Below, one piece after another: positions 43,453 through 56,623 of a stretch of DNA of 64,000 bases. Numbering within the stretch: position 1 is the first letter of the stretch; each line of letters starts with the position of its first letter. The DNA is from Polynucleobacter sp. MWH-S4W17 (GTDB lineage Bacteria > Pseudomonadota > Gammaproteobacteria > Burkholderiales > Burkholderiaceae): assembly GCF_018687535.1 (NCBI RefSeq), contig NZ_CP061295.1, positions 186,001 through 250,000 on the forward strand. Reading direction: 5' to 3'. Below the pieces are notes generated by a model. It was not told the DNA's origin. It did not search any database and worked only from the letters and a program-made list of their open reading frames with translations. The position numbers were made by a program, and so were the translations under genes.

Positions 43453-45444
43453 ATGTCAAATCTTCAAATTCGTATGGCCAACGCCATTCGCGCCTTATCC
43501 ATGGATGCTGTGCAGCAGGCAAATTCAGGTCACCCTGGTATGCCAATGGGTATGGCAGATATTGCTGTCGGTCTTTGGAATGAACATTTAAAACATAACC
43601 CAACAGATCCACTTTGGATTGATCGTGATCGCTTTGTTTTATCCAATGGTCATGGATCTATGTTGTTGTATTCACTCTTGCATCTTTCTGGTTACGACTT
43701 GCCGATTGAAGAGTTGAAAAATTTTCGTCAATTGCACAGCAAAACTCCAGGACATCCTGAGTATGGAATTACTCCCGGCGTAGAAACAACTACGGGTCCA
43801 TTGGGACAGGGAATTTCTAATGCAGTAGGAATGGCACTTGCTGAAAAATTATTAGCAGAAGAATTTAATCGTCCTGGCCTTAACATCGTTGATCACTACA
43901 CCTACGTATTTTTAGGTGATGGTTGTTTGATGGAAGGTATTAGTCACGAAGTGTGTTCTTTGGCCGGCACACTGAAGTTGAATAAGTTAATTGCATTATG
44001 GGATGACAACGGCATCTCGATTGATGGCAAAGTGGTTTCTTGGTTTAACGAAGATACCCCTAAGCGTTTTGAGGCTTACGGTTGGAATGTGATTCGGGCC
44101 GTTGATGGCCACGATGCAGAGGCTGTATCTGCCGCGATTGCTGAGGCCAAAAAGAGCGATAAGCCAACCCTGATCTGCTGCAAGACTGCGATAGGTCAAG
44201 GCTCACCGAATATGGCGGGTAGCGACAAGGTACATGGCTCCCCATTGGGGGCGGCAGAAATTGCTGAAACTCGTGTTGCATTGAATTGGCCATACGCCCC
44301 ATTTGAAATTCCGAAAGATATTTATGCGGCATGGGATTTTAAAAAGCGTGGTCAAGCTGCCGAACATGAGTGGAATAAAGAATTTCAGAAATACAAAAAC
44401 AAATTTCCAGAACTTGCTGCTGAATTGCAACGTCGTATGGCAGGTGATTTATCTAAAGATTTTGTATCCACATTAAATGCATACTTAAAAACTTGCCAAA
44501 CTAAAGCAGAAACCATTGCGACTCGCAAAGCAAGTCAGAATGCGATTGAAGCATTAGCACCTGCTTTGCCAGAATTTATGGGCGGCTCTGCCGACTTAAC
44601 AGGATCCAACCTCACTAATTGGTCTTCATGCAAACCTGTGCGCGCTGATCAATGGGGTAATCACATCAATTATGGCGTTCGTGAATTTGGTATGAGCGCC
44701 ATCATGAACGGTATTGCCTTGCATGGTGGTTACATCCCATTTGGCGGCACATTCTTAACCTTCTCCGATTACAGTCGTAACGCTTTGCGTATGGCTGCTT
44801 TGATGAAGTTGCGCAGTATTTTTGTCTTTACCCACGACTCAATCGGTTTGGGTGAGGATGGCCCAACCCATCAGTCTGTAGAGCATGTAGCCAGCTTGCG
44901 TCTCATACCGAACCTGATGGTTTGGCGTCCATGTGACACCACAGAGAGCGCTGTAGCCTGGGGCTCAGCCATTGAGCGTAAAAACGGCCCTAGCGCCTTG
45001 ATCTTTAGTCGTCAGAATTGTCCATTTGTATCTCGTACTTCTGCACAAATTAAAGAAATCGCACGTGGTGGTTACGTTTTGCGTGATCCCTCCGGCAAGA
45101 TTGATGCGGTCATTATTGCAACTGGTTCTGAAATTGCGCTTGCATTACAAACTGCGCAACAGTTAGAAAAAGAAGGTTTAGGTATTCGAGTGGTTTCAAT
45201 TCCATCAACCACTGTCTTTGATCAACAAGATGCTGCCTACAAAGCAAAAGTATTGCCTGAAAATATTCCGCGCATTGCAGTTGAAGCGGGCGTGAGTGAT
45301 TTCTGGTGGAAGTATGGTTGCGCAGCAGTTCATGGCGTAGATACCTTTGGTGAGTCTGCGCCTGCGCCAGTGCTGTATGAATATTTTGGATTAACGGCTG
45401 ACCAGATTGCGAAAACAGTTAAACAATGCATCGCAAAGAAATAA
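43453..45444 (+). CDS. tkt: Transketolase
   Basis: A 663-residue thiamine-diphosphate enzyme of the pentose phosphate and Calvin-type rearrangements. The N-terminal ThDP motif includes [12 protein letters not shown] through DDNGISIDG. His residues in HPGMPMG and [13 protein letters not shown] line the active site. The Pyr domain carries [16 protein letters not shown]. Length is the usual 660-670. It is co-directional with gapA after 42 bases, a sugar-phosphate pair common in this group. Confidence 0.97.
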   Translation: MSNLQIRMANAIRALSMDAVQQANSGHPGMPMGMADIAVGLWNEHLKHNPTDPLWIDRDRFVLSNGHGSMLLYSLLHLSGYDLPIEELKNFRQLHSKTPGHPEYGITPGVETTTGPLGQGISNAVGMALAEKLLAEEFNRPGLNIVDHYTYVFLGDGCLMEGISHEVCSLAGTLKLNKLIALWDDNGISIDGKVVSWFNEDTPKRFEAYGWNVIRAVDGHDAEAVSAAIAEAKKSDKPTLICCKTAIGQGSPNMAGSDKVHGSPLGAAEIAETRVALNWPYAPFEIPKDIYAAWDFKKRGQAAEHEWNKEFQKYKNKFPELAAELQRRMAGDLSKDFVSTLNAYLKTCQTKAETIATRKASQNAIEALAPALPEFMGGSADLTGSNLTNWSSCKPVRADQWGNHINYGVREFGMSAIMNGIALHGGYIPFGGTFLTFSDYSRNALRMAALMKLRSIFVFTHDSIGLGEDGPTHQSVEHVASLRLIPNLMVWRPCDTTESAVAWGSAIERKNGPSALIFSRQNCPFVSRTSAQIKEIARGGYVLRDPSGKIDAVIIATGSEIALALQTAQQLEKEGLGIRVVSIPSTTVFDQQDAAYKAKVLPENIPRIAVEAGVSDFWWKYGCAAVHGVDTFGESAPAPVLYEYFGLTADQIAKTVKQCIAKK

Positions 45445-45486
45445 ATCAAAGTGCGGAATAAATTCAATATTAGTAAGGGGAAATAA

Positions 45487-46515
45487 ATGACAATTCGTAT
45501 CGCAATTAATGGTTATGGACGCATTGGTCGTATGGTATTGCGTGCTTTATATGAAGATCAAGTAAATGGTAAGCCACGTCGTGATATCAAGATCGTCGCA
45601 ATTAATGCGATGGGTGATATTGCTATTAACGCCCATCTTACAAAGTATGACTCTGCTCATGGCCGTTTCCCAGCAGATGTATCCGTTGATGGCGATTGCA
45701 TGGTGGTCAATGGCGATCGCATCAAAATGTTCTGCACACGTAATCCTGCAGAAACCCCATGGGGTGAGTTGGGCGTTGATTTAGTTTTGGAATGTACTGG
45801 TAAGTTCACTTCCAAAGAAAAAGCCATGATTCATATTGAGCAGGGTGCGAAGAAGGTGCTGATTTCTGCTCCTGGTGAAAAAGATGTAGACGCAACTATT
45901 GTCTACGGCGTAAATCAAAATGTATTGAAGCCAAGCGATGTTGTTGTCTCTAATGCTAGCTGCACAACCAACTGTTTAGCCCCATTGGTAAAGCCGCTCT
46001 TAGAAAAGATTGGTATCGAGTCTGGTTTGATGACTACGATTCATGCATTTACTAATGACCAAGTGTTAACAGATGTGTATCACAAGGATATGCGTCGTGC
46101 GCGTTCAGCCGTTACCAGCATGATCCCAACGAAGACGGGTGCTGCTAAGGCAGTTGGTTTGGTTTTGCCGGCATTGGCAGGTCGCTTTGATGGCTTCGCA
46201 ATGCGTGTACCTGTCATTAATGTTTCTGTTGTTGACCTCACTTTTGCTGCTAGTCGCGCCACCAGCGTTGACGAAGTGAATGCCATTCTGAAGACTGCTA
46301 GCGAAGGTGAGCTCAAAGGCATTTTGGGCTTTAATACATTGCCCTTGGTATCCATCGACTTTAACCATGATCCACGCCCAAGTATTTATGACGCCTCCCA
46401 AACTCGCGTTTCTGCGGATGGCAAGCTGGTGAAGGTATTGGCTTGGTATGACAACGAATGGGGTTATTCAGTGCAGATGCTCAATGCCGCTGAAGCATTA
46501 ATGGCTGTAAAGTAA
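45487..46515 (+). CDS. gapA: Glyceraldehyde-3-phosphate dehydrogenase, type I
   Basis: A 342-residue NAD-linked enzyme. It begins [20 protein letters not shown], with catalytic Cys159 in [12 protein letters not shown], followed by the usual His region ([10 protein letters not shown]). AAGGGG lies at 45476-45481. It ends ahead of a strong bidirectional terminator at 46596, which also faces fur. Confidence 0.96.
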   Translation: MTIRIAINGYGRIGRMVLRALYEDQVNGKPRRDIKIVAINAMGDIAINAHLTKYDSAHGRFPADVSVDGDCMVVNGDRIKMFCTRNPAETPWGELGVDLVLECTGKFTSKEKAMIHIEQGAKKVLISAPGEKDVDATIVYGVNQNVLKPSDVVVSNASCTTNCLAPLVKPLLEKIGIESGLMTTIHAFTNDQVLTDVYHKDMRRARSAVTSMIPTKTGAAKAVGLVLPALAGRFDGFAMRVPVINVSVVDLTFAASRATSVDEVNAILKTASEGELKGILGFNTLPLVSIDFNHDPRPSIYDASQTRVSADGKLVKVLAWYDNEWGYSVQMLNAAEALMAVK

Positions 46516-46595
46516 GAAAAAATAGATAAGAGTAGCTAAGAGCGTCTAAAAGTTGTTAAAAAACGTTTAAATCCTATTTTTCGGCTTAATTGTGT

Positions 46596-46626
46596 AAAAA
46601 AGACCTCAAATTGAGGTCTTTTTTGC
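46596..46626. terminator. Bidirectional terminator between gapA and fur
   Basis: A 12-bp perfect stem (AAAAAAGACCTC 46596-46607 with GAGGTCTTTTTT 46613-46624), with a T-run on one strand and an A-run on the other. Confidence 0.93.
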
Positions 46627-46661
46627 TTCTACAGTGCTAAAAACGGCTTACTTTGGCTGTC

Positions 46662-47114
46662 TTATTTAGCTTGTTTATTGCGGCAATTCTTCTTTAAGCA
46701 GTGGCCATACATGGCTAAAGAATGCTCTTGGAGCTTAAAGCCAAGGTTTTTGGCAATATCACGTTGCCTTTTTTCAATAGCTTCGTCTACAAATTCCTCT
46801 ACATGGCCACAATCAATACAAACCAGGTGGTCGTGGTGCTGACCCTCATTCAATTCATAGATTGCCCTGCTATCCCCTTTGCTAGATTCAAAATGACTAC
46901 GCAATAGAAGGCCAGCCCGCTCAAATTGGGTGAGTACCCGATAAACCGTTGCCAGACCGATCTCTTTGTCTTCTTTGGCTAAGGCCATAAAGACATCTTC
47001 GGCGCTAAAGTGGGTTCCCCCGTTTTGATGAAAAAAATCGAGGATTTTCATCCTTGGGCCGGTAGCTTTTAGGCCAATATCGCGTAAATCTTCAGGGCTA
47101 GGGTTTTGGGTCAT
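46662..47114 (-). CDS. fur: Ferric uptake regulator (Fur)
   Basis: A 150-residue Fe2+-responsive repressor, started at ATG 47114-47112 (MTQNPSPEDLRDIGLKATGPR). The winged helix occupies about 12-85 (TVYRVLTQFERAGLL). The metal-binding region HHDHLVCIDCGHVEEF lies at 93-108, and a second Cys-rich end CLKKNC sits at 139-144. The longer in-frame start at 47165 would add 17 non-conserved residues and overlap bamE's start. It is divergent from bamE, a conserved proteobacterial arrangement. Confidence 0.95.
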   Translation of the reverse strand: MTQNPSPEDLRDIGLKATGPRMKILDFFHQNGGTHFSAEDVFMALAKEDKEIGLATVYRVLTQFERAGLLLRSHFESSKGDSRAIYELNEGQHHDHLVCIDCGHVEEFVDEAIEKRQRDIAKNLGFKLQEHSLAMYGHCLKKNCRNKQAK

Positions 47115-47163
47115 ATTTATGGCATTGGGAGCTAAAATCAATGTCTTAATGATACGGCCAGCC

Positions 47164-47880
47164 ATGCAAAATTGCCTTGAACTTTTTATCCGTTTTTTGA
47201 ACCCGTTTTTGAAGGGTGTTTATTCCCCCGCTCGATTGGGGCTAGTGTCTTTGGCTCTGCTGGGATTGATGGGGGTTGTTGGGTGCACTTCTGCTGTTGA
47301 TGAAACTCAACGCGCATGGATGAATAAGGTTTTTAGACCCTATGTTCCTGATGTTGTGCAAGGTAACTTCGTCTCTAGTGAGCAGTATTCCAAATTGCAA
47401 CTAGGGATGACACGCGAACAGGTGCGTCAAATTATGGGTACACCATTGTTAGCTAGTTACTTCCACGCAAATCGCTGGGATTATATTTTTGAATTTAAGC
47501 GCGCTGGACAGGTTATGGGCAAAGATCGTCATGTCACAGTGTTCTTTGATGGCGATAAAGTAGTGAAGTTTGATGGTGATGCTTTGCCAACAGAAGTTGA
47601 GATGGTTGCCGAGATCGATAACTACGCTAAAACCAAACGCTCGTTCTGGGAGGTCATCACAGGCACCAATAAGCCACCAGTCACGCCACCATTGCAGCAA
47701 CCCGAACTCATGGTGCCAAGTAAAACGGATAATTTGGCAGCGGGTGCGGCCATACCACCAGCTAGTACTAGCAGTTCATTCTGGGACTTTTTTAGTTTTT
47801 CTAAAAAGGATCCAAATGCTCAGCCTGAGCCATTGGGTCCTGGTGCTCTCAATGTTCCGCAGGCCAGTGAAGCCAAGTAA
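47164..47880 (+). CDS. bamE: Outer-membrane assembly lipoprotein BamE
   Basis: A 238-residue lipoprotein of the BAM complex that inserts outer-membrane barrels. I start at ATG 47164 (MQNCLELFIRFLN), leaving a hydrophobic signal and a VVGC lipobox near residue 41. The SmpA/OmlA domain follows, with QYSKLQLGMTREQVRQIMGTP, the family hallmark, then HANRWDYIFEF. Residues 165-238 are a Pro/Ser-rich low-complexity tail, longer than E. coli BamE (113). The start is less certain than the identity; an in-frame ATG at 47119 also exists but overlaps the fur promoter zone. Confidence 0.9.
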   Translation: MQNCLELFIRFLNPFLKGVYSPARLGLVSLALLGLMGVVGCTSAVDETQRAWMNKVFRPYVPDVVQGNFVSSEQYSKLQLGMTREQVRQIMGTPLLASYFHANRWDYIFEFKRAGQVMGKDRHVTVFFDGDKVVKFDGDALPTEVEMVAEIDNYAKTKRSFWEVITGTNKPPVTPPLQQPELMVPSKTDNLAAGAAIPPASTSSSFWDFFSFSKKDPNAQPEPLGPGALNVPQASEAK

Positions 47881-47893
47881 AAAATTACTTATG

Positions 47894-47928
47894 TGTTGAT
47901 GCTGAAGTAAGTTGCTTCAGCAACTTTT
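47894..47928 (+). terminator. Probable terminator after bamE
   Basis: A 7-bp stem GCTGAAG (47901-47907) with CTTCAGC (47915-47921), extended by GTT/AAC past a bulge, loop TAAGTTG, then TTTT. It lies in the 66-base gap before dapB. Confidence 0.55.
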
Positions 47929-47946
47929 AATCAGAAGCGAAGAAAA

Positions 47947-48750
47947 ATGATGAAGATTGCAATTGCTGGGGCAACAGGCCGTATGGGCAAGATGTTGATT
48001 GAGACTGTCCTCAATACAGCTGATGCAGAGCTGGTGGGTGCGCTTGAGCATAATGCTTGCCCACAGCTGGGTGAAGACGCTGGCGCCTTCTTGGGCAAAA
48101 AGACGGGTGTAGTGATTTCTTCTGATGTTGCTCAGGTTTTGGCTCATGCACAATTCTTAATCGACTTCACCAGGCCAGAAGGCACTATGGCCCATTTGGC
48201 TGTTGCTGAAAAGACGGGTACCAAAATGATTATCGGTACAACAGGCCTAACTACCGATCAAATTGCTAGCTTGAAAAAAGCATCTGCAAAGCTGGCGATT
48301 GTTTTTGCTCCTAACATGAGCGTGGGTGTGAATGCCACTTTTAAGTTGCTGGAGATCGCGGCAAAGATGCTCAATCAAGGTTATGACATTGAGATTATTG
48401 AAGCGCATCACAAGCATAAGGTCGATGCCCCTTCTGGTACCGCACTCAAGATGGGTGAGGTGATTGCGAATGCTTTAGGTGAAAAGCTTGATGATGTTGC
48501 TGTGTATGCCCGCGAAGGTCATACCGGTGAACGTAAAGAAGGTTCAATTGGTTTTGCAACGATTCGTGGTGGCGATATTGTTGGCGACCATACTGTCTTA
48601 TTTGCAGGTGATGGTGAACGTATTGAAATCAGTCATAAATCTTCAAGCCGTCAGTCCTATGCGCAAGGTTCATTGCGTGCGGGCCGTTTCTTGCAAAACC
48701 AAAGTACCGGTTTATTCGATATGCAAGATGTTCTTGGCTTACGCAAGTAA
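47947..48750 (+). CDS. dapB: 4-hydroxy-tetrahydrodipicolinate reductase
   Basis: A 267-residue NAD(P)H enzyme of lysine/diaminopimelate synthesis. [10 protein letters not shown] forms the nucleotide loop, GTTGL follows, and [20 protein letters not shown] carries the catalytic His/Lys and substrate site. Length is normal (about 270). Two tandem ATGs (47947, 47950) are possible starts. It feeds meso-DAP to the cell wall, alongside mpl. Confidence 0.96.
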   Translation: MMKIAIAGATGRMGKMLIETVLNTADAELVGALEHNACPQLGEDAGAFLGKKTGVVISSDVAQVLAHAQFLIDFTRPEGTMAHLAVAEKTGTKMIIGTTGLTTDQIASLKKASAKLAIVFAPNMSVGVNATFKLLEIAAKMLNQGYDIEIIEAHHKHKVDAPSGTALKMGEVIANALGEKLDDVAVYAREGHTGERKEGSIGFATIRGGDIVGDHTVLFAGDGERIEISHKSSSRQSYAQGSLRAGRFLQNQSTGLFDMQDVLGLRK

Positions 48751-48762
48751 TTAGTCAATTAA

Positions 48763-51465
<2,703 letters not shown>

Positions 51466-51486
51466 CCTTTTATAGAAACGAAAGCG

Positions 51487-52014
51487 ATGAGCGTAAATCA
51501 CCTGCGACGTGCAATGTTGGGTTTAATGGTCACAGCACCTCTGAGTGGCTTAATTGCTTGCGGATATCGCTTGCGAGGCATGGTGGATTTACCTTTTAAG
51601 GTGATTGCGATTACTGGTAACCCATCTCCACCACTGAGAGCAGACTTGCAGGCAGCGATCTTGACTGGCACCGATGCCAAGGTCGCGATTAATCCTAAAG
51701 ATGCAGATCTCATCTTGGAAATCACCAACGATATTAATGGTCGTGAGATTTTGGCTTACAACTCCAATGGCCAAGTATCAGCTTATCGCCTCAATATTCG
51801 TGTTGGCTTCAGAGCCTTTGATTTAGCTGGAGCAGAAATTGTTCCTGAGGCGGAAATTTATATGACTCGCGATATGGACTTCACGGTTTCTACTGTTTTG
51901 GCTACCGATGTTCAAATTCAGCAATTCTTAACTCTGATGCGTAAAGATTTGGCTATCCAGATCTTGCGCCGTGTTGCAGCGGCTGCAAAAGCCCCGCAAT
52001 CAAGAGCTTTCTAG
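51487..52014 (+). CDS. lptE: LPS-assembly lipoprotein LptE
   Basis: A 175-residue outer-membrane lipoprotein that plugs LptD in LPS export. It has a basic start, hydrophobic core and lipobox LIAC with acylated Cys25, then the short mature domain (GYRLRGMVDLPFKVIAITG). Length is close to E. coli LptE (193). It lies between leuS and holA, the conserved proteobacterial order, which supports the call more than sequence alone. Confidence 0.92.
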   Translation: MSVNHLRRAMLGLMVTAPLSGLIACGYRLRGMVDLPFKVIAITGNPSPPLRADLQAAILTGTDAKVAINPKDADLILEITNDINGREILAYNSNGQVSAYRLNIRVGFRAFDLAGAEIVPEAEIYMTRDMDFTVSTVLATDVQIQQFLTLMRKDLAIQILRRVAAAAKAPQSRAF

Positions 52015-52028
52015 AGGCAGATTAAGGC

Positions 52029-53090
52029 ATGGTTAAAGTTGATGCCTTACAAGTGCACCTCAAGTCATTGAGTTCTGGTGGTGCTATGTTGCCTCTGTAT
52101 GTTTTTAGCGGCGATGAGCCGCTGTTGATGATGGAGGCGATGGATCAATTGCGATCTGCAGCCAAGAAACAAAATTTCACTGAACGCGAAGTCTTGTTAC
52201 AAGAGCGTGGATTTGATTGGAGTGCTCTTCTAAGTGCTGGTCAGACCATGTCTTTGTTTGGTGACAAGCGTTGGGTCGAGTTGCGCATTCCGACGGGTAA
52301 GCCTGGGCGCGATGGAGCGGATGCTCTTAAACAGTTCGCTGCGCAAATTGCCTCTCAGTCAACGGGTTCTGATGGCCCGGATACCGTTGTCTGTATTGTG
52401 TTGCCTCGCTTGGATGGTAAGACCAAGACTTCTGCGTGGTTCAGTGCTTTGGACGATTCCGGTATGGCTATTCAGATCGATTCTTTGGACCGCAGCCATT
52501 TGCCACAGTGGATCGCTGGACGACTCAAGCGCCAAGATCAAGAGGTAGAGGCAGGACCGGAAGGTCAGCGCGCACTTGAGTTTATTGCCGATCAGGTAGA
52601 GGGCAATTTGATTGCTGCCCATCAAGAAATTTTGAAGTTGGGTTTGTTATATCCCGTAGGAAAACTCAGCGAGGAGCAAATTCGCTCATCCATTCTGAAA
52701 GTGGCGCGCTACAACGTTTTTGAATTGACTGAAGCAATGCTGGCTGGAGATCTGGCTAGGCTCAATCGCATGCTAGATGGCCTTAAAGGTGAGGGTGAGC
52801 CGCTGGTATTGATTCTGTGGAGCGTAACTGAAGAGCTTCGGATACTATCTAAATTGAAGGCTGCAAGCGATGCGGGTGAATCAGTGCAGAACTTGATGCG
52901 TGCAAACCGGATTTGGGGAAATAAAGAGCGTTTATACCCAGTAGCATTGAGAAGGATTCAGCCCTTCAAGCTGCGAAGAGCAATGCAAGTAGCTGCAGGA
53001 CTAGATCGCCAAGTAAAGGGTTTGCATGCGGCTGAATTGCCTGCCGACCCATGGGATGGTTTGCGTTTAGTTGGAAATTTGCTGCGTTAA
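52029..53090 (+). CDS. holA: DNA polymerase III delta subunit
   Basis: A 353-residue clamp-loader subunit that opens the beta sliding clamp. It has the N-terminal VYVFSGDEPLLMMEAMDQLR-like region (FSGDEPLLM), the AAA+-like fold without a P-loop Walker set, and a C-terminal helical collar (FKLRRAMQVAAGLDRQVKG). Length matches HolA (343). It is 14 bases after lptE; proA follows after 32. Confidence 0.93.
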   Translation: MVKVDALQVHLKSLSSGGAMLPLYVFSGDEPLLMMEAMDQLRSAAKKQNFTEREVLLQERGFDWSALLSAGQTMSLFGDKRWVELRIPTGKPGRDGADALKQFAAQIASQSTGSDGPDTVVCIVLPRLDGKTKTSAWFSALDDSGMAIQIDSLDRSHLPQWIAGRLKRQDQEVEAGPEGQRALEFIADQVEGNLIAAHQEILKLGLLYPVGKLSEEQIRSSILKVARYNVFELTEAMLAGDLARLNRMLDGLKGEGEPLVLILWSVTEELRILSKLKAASDAGESVQNLMRANRIWGNKERLYPVALRRIQPFKLRRAMQVAAGLDRQVKGLHAAELPADPWDGLRLVGNLLR

Positions 53091-53122
53091 GAAGTGCGAA
53101 ACAATACATAAGAGATTAAGAA

Positions 53123-54400
53123 ATGAGTTCATCCATTCAAGAAATGATGCAAGACATTGGAATGCGAGCACGCGCCGCATCGCGTGCAATGGCACGTGCA
53201 TCAAGCGAGCAAAAGAATCAGGCTTTATTGCATATTGCTAAAGTGGTTCGTCAGCAAGCCACTGAAATTCAGAAGATTAATCAAGTGGATGTAGAGCGCG
53301 CAAAAGGCAATGGGCAAGATCCTGCTTTTATTGATCGCCTAACCATGACTCCTAAAACGATTGAAACCATGGCTTTAGGTTTAGAGCAAATTGTTTCTTT
53401 GGATGATCCGATTGGCAAAATTTCTGCTTTGCAAAAACAGGCTTCTGGTATTGAGTTGGGTCAGATGCGCGTACCCCTGGGTGTTATTGGCATCATTTAT
53501 GAGTCTCGCCCAAACGTCACTATTGATGCTGCTGCCTTATGCTTAAAGTCTGGCAATGCCGTGATTTTACGGGGTGGTTCCGAAGCAATTGATTCAAATA
53601 CTTTATTGGCTCAGATTATTCAAGAAGGTCTGGCTTCTGCTGGCTTGCCTAAAGATGCAGTGCAAGTGGTGACTACTACCGATCGTAGCGCAGTCGGCGA
53701 GATGATTACCATGACCCAATATATTGATGTGATCGTGCCTCGTGGCGGTAAGAGTTTGATTGCCCGTCTTATGGCTGAAGCGCGAGTACCGATGATTAAG
53801 CACTTGGATGGTATTTGTCATACCTATATTGATGCAGATGCTGATGTCGCTATGGCAGTTAAGGTCTGTGATAACGCTAAGACTCAACGCTACGCCCCTT
53901 GCAATGCAATGGAGACCTTGTTAGTCAATCAAGATATTGCACAGAAAGTCTTGCCAACGCTTTGCAAGATTTATCAAGCTAAAGGTGTGGAGTTGCGGGT
54001 TGATGATTTGACACGCAAAACACTTGAAGCAAATGGTTTTCAGAATCTGGTCGATGCCAAAGAAGAAGATTGGCAAACTGAGTACTTGGCCCCTATCTTG
54101 TCCATTAAGACAGTGGCTAATATCGATGAAGCCATGAATCATATTGAGCAATATGGCAGCAAACATACTGATGCCATTATTACTAATAACAAAGCCCAGG
54201 CCGATCGCTTCTTGCGTGAAGTGGATAGTGCTAGCGTGATGGTTAATGCCAGCACTCGCTTTGCAGATGGCTTTGAATATGGCTTAGGGGCTGAAATCGG
54301 TATCTCCAATGACAAGCTGCATGCCCGTGGCCCAGTTGGGTTAGATGGCTTGACCTCATTGAAGTATGTGGTTATGGGCCATGGCGAGATCCGGACCTAA
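53123..54400 (+). CDS. proA: Glutamate-5-semialdehyde dehydrogenase
   Basis: A 425-residue NADPH enzyme reducing glutamyl 5-phosphate in proline synthesis. It has [14 protein letters not shown], the VPRGGKSLI segment, catalytic Cys in [16 protein letters not shown], and [21 protein letters not shown] at the end. Its partner proB is 43 kb away rather than adjacent as in E. coli. It sits in the bamE-to-hemL plus-strand run, 29 bases before hemJ. Confidence 0.95.
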   Translation: MSSSIQEMMQDIGMRARAASRAMARASSEQKNQALLHIAKVVRQQATEIQKINQVDVERAKGNGQDPAFIDRLTMTPKTIETMALGLEQIVSLDDPIGKISALQKQASGIELGQMRVPLGVIGIIYESRPNVTIDAAALCLKSGNAVILRGGSEAIDSNTLLAQIIQEGLASAGLPKDAVQVVTTTDRSAVGEMITMTQYIDVIVPRGGKSLIARLMAEARVPMIKHLDGICHTYIDADADVAMAVKVCDNAKTQRYAPCNAMETLLVNQDIAQKVLPTLCKIYQAKGVELRVDDLTRKTLEANGFQNLVDAKEEDWQTEYLAPILSIKTVANIDEAMNHIEQYGSKHTDAIITNNKAQADRFLREVDSASVMVNASTRFADGFEYGLGAEIGISNDKLHARGPVGLDGLTSLKYVVMGHGEIRT

Positions 54401-54429
54401 AGTAAAAAGATAAACAGAGCAAAAAATAT

Positions 54430-54855
54430 ATGAGCAACGCCTACCTCTGGGTAAAAACCTTTCACATCGTCTTCATCACCTCTTGGTTCGCCGGTTTGTT
54501 TTATCTGCCTAGAATTTTTGTGAACTTGGCTGAAGAGAAAAACTCTGATGCTTGTGCCCGTTTATTGGGTATGGCAGATCGCCTCTTCCGCTTTATGACT
54601 ATCTTGGCTGTGCCAGCCGTAATACTAGGTTTGACACTATGGCTTTACTTTGGCATTGGTGCTGGCGATATCTGGATGCATGCCAAATTGTTCTTTGTGA
54701 TCTTAGTTATTGGGTATCACCATGCCTGTTTAAGTTTGCTCAAAAAGTTTCGTGCGGGAGTCAATAAACGATCTGGCGTTTGGTTTCGTTGGTTTAATGA
54801 AGTCCCAGTGATCTTGTTGGTCATTATTGTTGCCTTGGTGTTGTTTAAGCCTTAA
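54430..54855 (+). CDS. hemJ: HemJ protoporphyrinogen IX oxidase
   Basis: A 141-residue, four-helix membrane protein. It begins with KTFHIVFITSWFAGLFYLPR, containing the conserved His12, and has HAKLFFVILVIGYH, including conserved Lys86. Both match the HemJ (UPF0093) family, which oxidises protoporphyrinogen IX in haem synthesis when HemG and HemY are absent. Its length suits the family. Together with hemL at 56.6 kb it marks two haem steps in one run. Confidence 0.9.
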   Translation: MSNAYLWVKTFHIVFITSWFAGLFYLPRIFVNLAEEKNSDACARLLGMADRLFRFMTILAVPAVILGLTLWLYFGIGAGDIWMHAKLFFVILVIGYHHACLSLLKKFRAGVNKRSGVWFRWFNEVPVILLVIIVALVLFKP

Positions 54856-54924
54856 GACCAGCTTTTTAATACTACTCAATACCGTTTAATTTTTTAATCC
54901 CCCTACTTAAAGACTGTTAGCCCC

Positions 54925-56361
54925 ATGAGATTTTTTGTTGTTTGTCCAGGCGGTTTGGAAGTGCCGCTTGCCCAGGAGCTAGCCGAGATTGCTGGACGCC
55001 CAGAATGTAAGGCATTAGGAGCATGGGTAATTGATCCTACGCCTACAAGTCCTACCGGTGGTGTTGGTCTTGCTGCTCCGATCTCTGCTGCAATGGCGCT
55101 GAACTTGCATTCTCGTATTGCGAGTCGGGTGTTATTGCAAATGGCTCAAGCACCTTATCGGCAAGAAGAGGACTTATATAAATTAGCGAGCGGCTTGGCG
55201 TGGGAGGAATGGTTTAGTTCAAAGCAAACTTTACGAGTGGATGTGACGGCACATCGCTCCCCATTAAAGAGTTTAAATTTTGCAACGCTCAAAATTAAAG
55301 ATGCCATTGTTGATCGTTTACGTGACGTGACTGGCGATCGTCCTAGTATCGATACTGCTTTTCCGGACGTGCGAGTGCAGGCGCATTTGACAGCAACCCA
55401 AGTTACGATTTATTTGGATACTTCAGGCGAAGCATTGTTTAAGCGGGGCTGGCGCGACGAAAAGGGTGATGCACCCCTGAAGGAAAATTTAGCAGCCGGT
55501 ATTTTGTCGATAACCTCTTGGAAACCAGGCCAAACCTTATTTGATCCTATGTGCGGTAGTGGCACCTTCTTGATTGAGGCTGCGCAGATTGCATTGGCTG
55601 TTCCTCCTGGCGCTATTCGTGCAGGCATGTATGGCGATGATGCCAAACCAAGTCGATTGGCTTACCGCCCTTTGGTGACATCTGCCCATGGCTTTGGGTT
55701 TCAAAGACTCAAGCCGTTTCATGAAGCTGCTGAGCAAAAGCGCTGGGTAGATTTGAAAGAGGCGGCGCTTGCTTTGATGCTGGAAAAGCGTAAGCAATAT
55801 TCAAATGTCGATGCTCTGAAAATATCCGGTGGCGATATCAACGAGAAATTAGTATCAATGTTCAAAGGCAATTGGCAAAGAGCCCAATTACCCGATCAGC
55901 CGGTGGTACGTCAGGTGGATGCCTTGGCTGCCAAAGCACCTGGCAATCTGAGTGAGGGTGTGATGTTATTAAACCCTCCTTATGGCGAGCGTCTGGTCAT
56001 TAAAGGTGGACGTGGTCAGGATCGCGCTTCTCCTGAAGATGCTAACTACGATGATGAACCTGATAATCGTTTTGAATTGAACTTAGAGACTGGCCGTCAA
56101 AGTGCTAAACGTTCAAGTCGTGAATCCTTGAAGAAGCTTCAAGCCCAGGAAGAGCAGGATCCAAAGTTTGTCGAGTTTTTGCGTCAATTTGGACAGCATC
56201 TCAAAGACGATTTTGGTGGCTGGAATATTTTTGTTTTGACTGCGGATATGGCTCTACCAGGTCAGCTACGCATCAAAGAATCCAAGCGCACCCCTTTATT
56301 TAACGGTCCTTTGGAGTGCCGTTTATTCAAGTTTGAGATGCATGCTAAGCGACCAGCTTAA
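54925..56361 (+). CDS. THUMP-domain class I rRNA methyltransferase (RlmK/L-type, N-terminal half)
   Basis: A 478-residue SAM methyltransferase. An N-terminal THUMP RNA-binding domain (about 60-165) is followed by a Rossmann domain with DPMCGSGTFLIEAAQIA (about 210) and the base-flipping NPPYGERL motif near residue 353. This matches the m2G2445-type (RlmL N-terminal) methyltransferase. The second RlmK half of the 700-residue enterobacterial fusion is absent, which is normal in many betaproteobacteria. An acidic, charged insert (370-400: DRASPEDANYDDEPDN) interrupts the catalytic region. Confidence 0.88.
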   Translation: MRFFVVCPGGLEVPLAQELAEIAGRPECKALGAWVIDPTPTSPTGGVGLAAPISAAMALNLHSRIASRVLLQMAQAPYRQEEDLYKLASGLAWEEWFSSKQTLRVDVTAHRSPLKSLNFATLKIKDAIVDRLRDVTGDRPSIDTAFPDVRVQAHLTATQVTIYLDTSGEALFKRGWRDEKGDAPLKENLAAGILSITSWKPGQTLFDPMCGSGTFLIEAAQIALAVPPGAIRAGMYGDDAKPSRLAYRPLVTSAHGFGFQRLKPFHEAAEQKRWVDLKEAALALMLEKRKQYSNVDALKISGGDINEKLVSMFKGNWQRAQLPDQPVVRQVDALAAKAPGNLSEGVMLLNPPYGERLVIKGGRGQDRASPEDANYDDEPDNRFELNLETGRQSAKRSSRESLKKLQAQEEQDPKFVEFLRQFGQHLKDDFGGWNIFVLTADMALPGQLRIKESKRTPLFNGPLECRLFKFEMHAKRPA

Positions 56362-56442
56362 AGCACTCAAAAACTTTAAAATAAAAGAGCAGGCTTAATG
56401 CAGCTAAATTCAAGCAGCAATTGATACTCGGAGAGTTAAGTA

Positions 56443-56613
56443 ATGGAATTTAAAACGTATATGTGTTTGATCTGCGGTTGGGTCTATGACGAAGCCGCTG
56501 GACTGCCTGATGAAGGTATTGCACCAGGAACCCTCTGGAAAGATGTGCCGATGAATTGGACCTGTCCAGAGTGCGGTGCACGCAAAGAAGATTTTGAAAT
56601 GATGGCAATTTAA
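56443..56613 (+). CDS. Rubredoxin
   Basis: A 56-residue electron carrier. The sequence [20 protein letters not shown] and a second pair [13 protein letters not shown] give the four Cys that bind one Fe (CxxCG twice, 32 residues apart). GAGAG (56430-56434) lies 8 bases before ATG 56443. It lies between the rRNA methyltransferase and hemL, an order known in betaproteobacteria. Its redox partner is unknown. Confidence 0.95.
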   Translation: MEFKTYMCLICGWVYDEAAGLPDEGIAPGTLWKDVPMNWTCPECGARKEDFEMMAI

Positions 56614-56623
56614 TTCGGAAGTA